Source: Candidatus Poribacteria bacterium
GTDB lineage: Bacteria; Poribacteria; WGA-4E; PCPOR2b
NCBI GenBank assembly: GCA_022567695.1
Contig: JADFGN010000005.1
Location: 1-39,060 of the forward strand
Length of the DNA: 39,060 bases
Reading direction: 5' to 3'
Shown: in pieces, positions 35,251 to 39,060 of the stretch
How positions within the stretch are numbered: position 1 is the stretch's first letter
Layout: each line of letters starts with the position of its first letter
Notes under the pieces: generated by a model
Database searches by the model: none
What the model saw: only the letters and a program-made list of their open reading frames with translations
Told to the model about the DNA's origin: nothing
Program-made: the position numbers and the translations under genes

Positions 35251-35817
35251 ATGCCTAGCCAAGAAAATATTCAACAAGTTGAACAGATTCGAGAACGTCT
35301 TCAAAACTCGGATGTTGCTATTCTAGCAGCTTATCAAGGACTCACTGTCGCTGAAGTGGGCGAGTTACGAGAGCAGCTTCGCGCAGCTGATGTTCAGTAC
35401 ACAGTATTTAAGAATACGCTTATAAATGTTGCCGCGCAAGAGTTAGAAATCGAAGGTTTGGATTCTTATCTCCGAGGGACAACTGCCATAGCGACAAGTG
35501 ACAATCCTGCAACTTCTGCCAAAATCTTAATGGATTTCAGCAAAGAACATGAACATTTGCAGATTAAGAGTGGAATCTTAGGAAAGCGGGTTATCGATGC
35601 CGCTGGAGTTGAAGCGCTTGTTGATATGCCATCGAAGCAGGAGTTAATTGCTCGTGCGATCAATGGTATAAAAGCACCACTCTCTGGTCTCGTTAATGTT
35701 TTGCATCAAGGTTCACCATTGACAGGGTTGGTCAATGTTTTGAGTGGTACGATTCGGCAAGTGACGACTGTATTACAGGCGATTGCCGATCAAAAAAAGG
35801 AAGCCGAATCGGCTTAA
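35251..35817 (+). CDS. rplJ: 50S ribosomal protein L10
   Basis: LRAADVQYTVFKNTLINVAAQE; between rplA and rplL. Confidence 0.96.
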   Translation: MPSQENIQQVEQIRERLQNSDVAILAAYQGLTVAEVGELREQLRAADVQYTVFKNTLINVAAQELEIEGLDSYLRGTTAIATSDNPATSAKILMDFSKEHEHLQIKSGILGKRVIDAAGVEALVDMPSKQELIARAINGIKAPLSGLVNVLHQGSPLTGLVNVLSGTIRQVTTVLQAIADQKKEAESA

Positions 35818-35847
35818 TTTCATTCTAATTAAAGAAAGGAATAGAAC

Positions 35848-36249
35848 ATGGCTGAAGTTGAAAAACTGATTGAAGAAATCAGTAATATGACAGTCCTTGA
35901 GCTTTCCGAGTTGGTGAAAGCACTAGAGGACAAGTTTGGCGTGAGTGCCGCAGCGGCACCAGCGATGATCCCCGGTATGATTCCAGGAATGGCCCCAACG
36001 ACAGGCGCAGCTGAAGAAGCCGCTCCGGAAGAGGAAAAAACCGAGTTCGATGTACAATTGAAAGAGATTGGGGCAAAGAAGATTCCCGTGATTAAAGAAG
36101 TACGCGCCATCACAGGGTTGGGCTTGAAAGAAGCAAAAGATAAAGTTGAGTCTGCTCCAACTGTCATCAAAGAAGCCGTTAGCCAAGAAGAAGCTGACAA
36201 GCTTAAAGAGCAGTTAGAGGCTGTTGGCGCAACGGTAGAAATCCTCTAA
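35848..36249 (+). CDS. rplL: 50S ribosomal protein L7/L12
   Basis: [46 protein letters not shown]. Confidence 0.98.
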   Translation: MAEVEKLIEEISNMTVLELSELVKALEDKFGVSAAAAPAMIPGMIPGMAPTTGAAEEAAPEEEKTEFDVQLKEIGAKKIPVIKEVRAITGLGLKEAKDKVESAPTVIKEAVSQEEADKLKEQLEAVGATVEIL

Positions 36250-36270
36250 ATGTACTTTAAAGTTACCCGA

Positions 36271-36307
36271 AACCCATTGTGGTCGATCGACTACGATGGG
36301 TTTTTCT
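36271..36307 (+). terminator. Intrinsic terminator after rplL
   Basis: AACCCATTGTGGTCGATCGACTACGATGGGTT hairpin followed by T-rich tract. Confidence 0.8.
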
Positions 36308-37163
36308 TTTTCTATTGAAGGTTATTTATATGGTTCATGTGTTCTATCTCGTATTCAGCCAACTAGCAATTGGTGGTTTTGCCCTACTTCTTCTTGTGCC
36401 AAAGGGCTTGGTGGGGCGTGGCTTCTATCGCCTGATGGGTGGAATTTATCTGCTTTCCATCACACTAACTCGACTGGCTCATCTACCAATCAATGGTCAT
36501 GCAATTAATTTCAGAAATTTCTTCTTTGCGTGGAGTGGACAGGATTCCATCTTTACTCTACTCTCTTTTCTGTTGATTTTAGGCTACATGGTGAGTTTAT
36601 GGCTTAAATCGCATATTGTTCATCGATACTTACTCTTTGCCGGAGCCGCTTTGGGCGCAATAGGAATTGTGTATAGTGCTCAACCTTACTTAGGACGCAT
36701 TAATCTTCCGGCGGAACAGTTCTTGTTGCCCTTCCAATTTCTGGTTTCAGCGGTTCTGCTCGGAGCGGTAAACAGCGGCATGTGGTTTGGACATTGGTAT
36801 CTTATTACGCCTCGGTTGCCCATCATTTACCTGAAACGATTTAACCAGATTTTTCTCTTTTCCCTCCTTCTTTCGATTCTTCTATTTGCCTTGAACCTCT
36901 TTTTTAGATCACAAGCCACCGATGCTGTGCCTTTAAATATCTTCTATTGGATTGTATTGGGAATGCGTCTTGTGATTGGGTTTGGCGGTTCTTTGCTCAT
37001 GTATTTCGTTATATGGGACTGTTTGCGAGATAAATCTATAGAACGTGACGCCGTTGGGGCAACACGCGCAGCGACAGGGTTTCTTTACATTGCAATGATA
37101 AGTGTGTTTATGGGAGAGTTTTCTGGTCGCTTGCTGCTTTTGGAAGTGGGTTTCATCTTGTAG
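36279..37163 (+). CDS. Polytopic integral membrane protein of unknown function (start probably MVHVFYLVFSQ at 36330)
   Basis: Multiple hydrophobic segments; no recognised family motif; the ORF-track start overlaps the terminator. Confidence 0.75.
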   Translation: MVDRLRWVFLFLLKVIYMVHVFYLVFSQLAIGGFALLLLVPKGLVGRGFYRLMGGIYLLSITLTRLAHLPINGHAINFRNFFFAWSGQDSIFTLLSFLLILGYMVSLWLKSHIVHRYLLFAGAALGAIGIVYSAQPYLGRINLPAEQFLLPFQFLVSAVLLGAVNSGMWFGHWYLITPRLPIIYLKRFNQIFLFSLLLSILLFALNLFFRSQATDAVPLNIFYWIVLGMRLVIGFGGSLLMYFVIWDCLRDKSIERDAVGATRAATGFLYIAMISVFMGEFSGRLLLLEVGFIL

Positions 37164-37170
37164 GACACTT

Positions 37171-38820
37171 TCACTCCCGCAGTCGGTATATTCCAATCTC
37201 CGGATGCAGCAATGCCCGCATAGGAAACGGTGCGCCGCGATCTGAGATGGGTAAGCCTAGAAAACTAGGACGTCTCCGAAATGTCTTCACCAGTTCGTAT
37301 GGGCTATCGGCTCTAAAAATCCGCTCGTAGAATTCTACTAATGATTCCAGATCGGGTTCTTCTTCCAGTGGATGCCAGTCGATTGCGGAATAGCTCGCCG
37401 GGTTTTCTGCATATTTCATGAAGACCTCTGCATTTGGCATCAGAACAAGCACCCACGTTGCGCGTTCATCAGTGTAGTCTCGATCTAACTCTGGTAAGAG
37501 CCAATCAAACAGAATGTCGGGTTCACGCTCAATTTCCTCCTCTGGCGGGATGTTTGCTTCGATCCATTCGGTGGCTTCAATCATTGTCGGGGGCGTTGCC
37601 ATAATCTTAGCAAATGACGCCGTGTAGGCCAACGAATAGGTGAGAACAGCACAGACAACGGCAATCACAACGCTTTTTCCCCACTTCAGTTTATGGCTAC
37701 TACCACGCATAATGAACGGAGATAGAATATCCCAAATCTTTCTTGCACTTGCCGCAGCACATATCGTCAGTGCCGGATAGATGGGTAACAGATGACGAAC
37801 AAACTTCAGCTTGTGTGAACCAACAAATAGCAGATAGGGCAATACAAACGCAAGAAGGATTTTATCACCGTGCTTCCGGTCAGCGATTGCGACGCAAAGA
37901 CCGACAATTGACAGAAGTGCCAAAGGGACTCCCATGCCCCACCGAAGAAGTGTCCACAGATATGTCAATCGATTTAACCAGTTGATTTCCTCGGTTGCGA
38001 ACAACCCAAAGTGCCCTTTGCGGTAATGCGAGGCTTCATAGAAGAACGCATCAAAAAACCTATTCCATTCCGGCGAAAAGAGATCAATCAACCAATAAGG
38101 ACAGATTGCTGTAAATGAGACCGCCGCGACCCCGATTACGATTGCTAATTTCAGAGCACAGAAATCCTGTTTGCGCAGAGATGCTCCCACAGACAACCCG
38201 GCGAAAGCAGTTGTAAACTTCACCGCAAAGCTCATTCCCGCGACACCACCGAGCCAAACGGCTCGTCGAAATGAGACCGATCGGTCTTTTGCACAAAGCC
38301 AGAGTAACAGCGTCACGCAAAATGTGGCAGGAATATCGACGAGTGCAAAACGCGATTCGTTCGTGGCATGCAGCATTGTCACAGCGAGGAAGGCTGCCGC
38401 GATTCGCCCGACAGAACGGCTGTAGAATCGGATGCCGATCTGGTACGTCAGCCAGATTGTCACCGTTGACAGCAGGACATTTATGAATCTCGCCAGCCAA
38501 ATGATGTGCGAAATCGTGAGATTCAACCCGACGATTTCTAGGCTTTTCCCAAGCACAGCAATGAGGTAGAACCACGCTGTCCCAGGCCAATTGTAAATCT
38601 CCGGAGGGGCTTTGAGGTGGATGAGGTTGAGAATATCCTGTGCAATGAGTGGTTCGCGGGGGTCGGGATAGTCGGGTAGGCCGACGCCGATTCCGATCAT
38701 GCGGAGTGTGAAACCGACTATGAGCGTAGAAATAAGAAAGAAATCAATTTGGGAAGGGCGGATCATTCTAATAGAGGCGGTGAAGAATCTCGACGGCATC
38801 TGTTGTTGTCTTTTTTTCAC
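37171..38820 (-). CDS. GT39/PMT-type (ArnT-like) polytopic glycosyltransferase
   Basis: DYPDPREPLIAQDILNLIHLKAPPEIYNWPGTAWFYLIAVLG, ESRFALVDIPATFCVTLLLWL, multi-TM topology, PYLLFVGSHKLKFVRHLLPIYPALTICAA. Confidence 0.85.
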   Translation of the reverse strand: MKKRQQQMPSRFFTASIRMIRPSQIDFFLISTLIVGFTLRMIGIGVGLPDYPDPREPLIAQDILNLIHLKAPPEIYNWPGTAWFYLIAVLGKSLEIVGLNLTISHIIWLARFINVLLSTVTIWLTYQIGIRFYSRSVGRIAAAFLAVTMLHATNESRFALVDIPATFCVTLLLWLCAKDRSVSFRRAVWLGGVAGMSFAVKFTTAFAGLSVGASLRKQDFCALKLAIVIGVAAVSFTAICPYWLIDLFSPEWNRFFDAFFYEASHYRKGHFGLFATEEINWLNRLTYLWTLLRWGMGVPLALLSIVGLCVAIADRKHGDKILLAFVLPYLLFVGSHKLKFVRHLLPIYPALTICAAASARKIWDILSPFIMRGSSHKLKWGKSVVIAVVCAVLTYSLAYTASFAKIMATPPTMIEATEWIEANIPPEEEIEREPDILFDWLLPELDRDYTDERATWVLVLMPNAEVFMKYAENPASYSAIDWHPLEEEPDLESLVEFYERIFRADSPYELVKTFRRRPSFLGLPISDRGAPFPMRALLHPEIGIYRLRE

Positions 38821-38837
38821 TTATTTTCAATTCTGTT

Positions 38838-38975
38838 TCAAAATGGGGATTCCGTAATCAATTTGAAGTTGTTCTCCGTGATCTGGGTATACCCTTTCCG
38901 AAGTGCAATTGCCCAATATGCCGTGTTTTGTACAAATGACAGCTTTTCAATCAATGGCTCGATTGGAACGTCCAT
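38838..38975 (-). CDS. Small ORF, unknown (45 aa)
   Basis: MDVPIEPLIEKLSFVQNTAYWAIALRKGYTQITENNFKLITESPF*; protein-like composition only. Confidence 0.35.
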   Translation of the reverse strand: MDVPIEPLIEKLSFVQNTAYWAIALRKGYTQITENNFKLITESPF

Positions 38976-38983
38976 ATCCGTGA

Positions 38984-39060
38984 CTATAGCACGTTAAGTT
39001 TCGTTTCCAGATCTTCTACCGCTTTTATTGTGTCGTCGATCTCTTTTTTGACGGTGGTAA
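38984..39060 (-). CDS. C-terminal end of a CDS entering from the right edge
   Basis: Open minus-strand frame TTVKKEIDDTIKAVEDLETKLNVL*. Confidence 0.35.
   Translation of the reverse strand, partial: TTVKKEIDDTIKAVEDLETKLNVL

Noticed and set aside
35829-36200. 123-aa minus ORF over rplL
   Set aside because: Antisense of the Ala/Gly-rich rplL hinge; no support.

Overview
Dense bacterial chromosomal window, mostly minus-strand until about 31.5 kb. From left to right: (i) the 3'-to-5' end of a PTS/rpoN/LPS-export locus: ptsI (partial), ptsH, hprK, hpf, rpoN, lptB, lptA, lptC and a lipid A acyltransferase; (ii) a REC-less CheB and a REC-less sigma-54 activator; (iii) two paralogous TPR-glycosyltransferase-like genes flanking a small zinc-ribbon ORF; (iv) a WD40-caspase-like gene, then lpxI, lpxA, an lpxC-fabZ fusion, mltG, ruvX, an aspartyl protease-like gene, an ABC1 kinase, a CpsB-type PHP phosphatase and an FG-GAP/ASPIC/dockerin protein; (v) a patch of gene debris (radical SAM fragment, IS1634-like transposase fragment, interrupted ORFs); (vi) a plus-strand translation locus: tRNA-Thr/Tyr/Gly/Thr, rpmG, tRNA-Trp, secE, nusG, rplK, rplA, rplJ, rplL; (vii) a membrane protein and a GT39-like glycosyltransferase. 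Gene content (dockerin/FG-GAP, Kelch remnants, WD40-caspase, LpxC-FabZ, LpxI) is reminiscent of Poribacteria-like or PVC/FCB-adjacent Gram-negatives; this taxonomic guess is inference only. The strongest unannotated signal is a 72-aa SelW/Rdx-family selenoprotein at 15719..15937 (+). It has an in-frame UGA in a CxxU motif, a Shine-Dalgarno and a SECIS-like hairpin just after the UGA, and the ORF track misses it. Other notable signals are a WD40-caspase fusion with both catalytic residues replaced, a ~160-aa insertion with an internal repeat in sigma-54, a frameshifted EIIA-Man remnant between hprK and ptsH, a Kelch gene remnant, and in-frame insertions at the same turn of the TPR units in both TPR paralogs.
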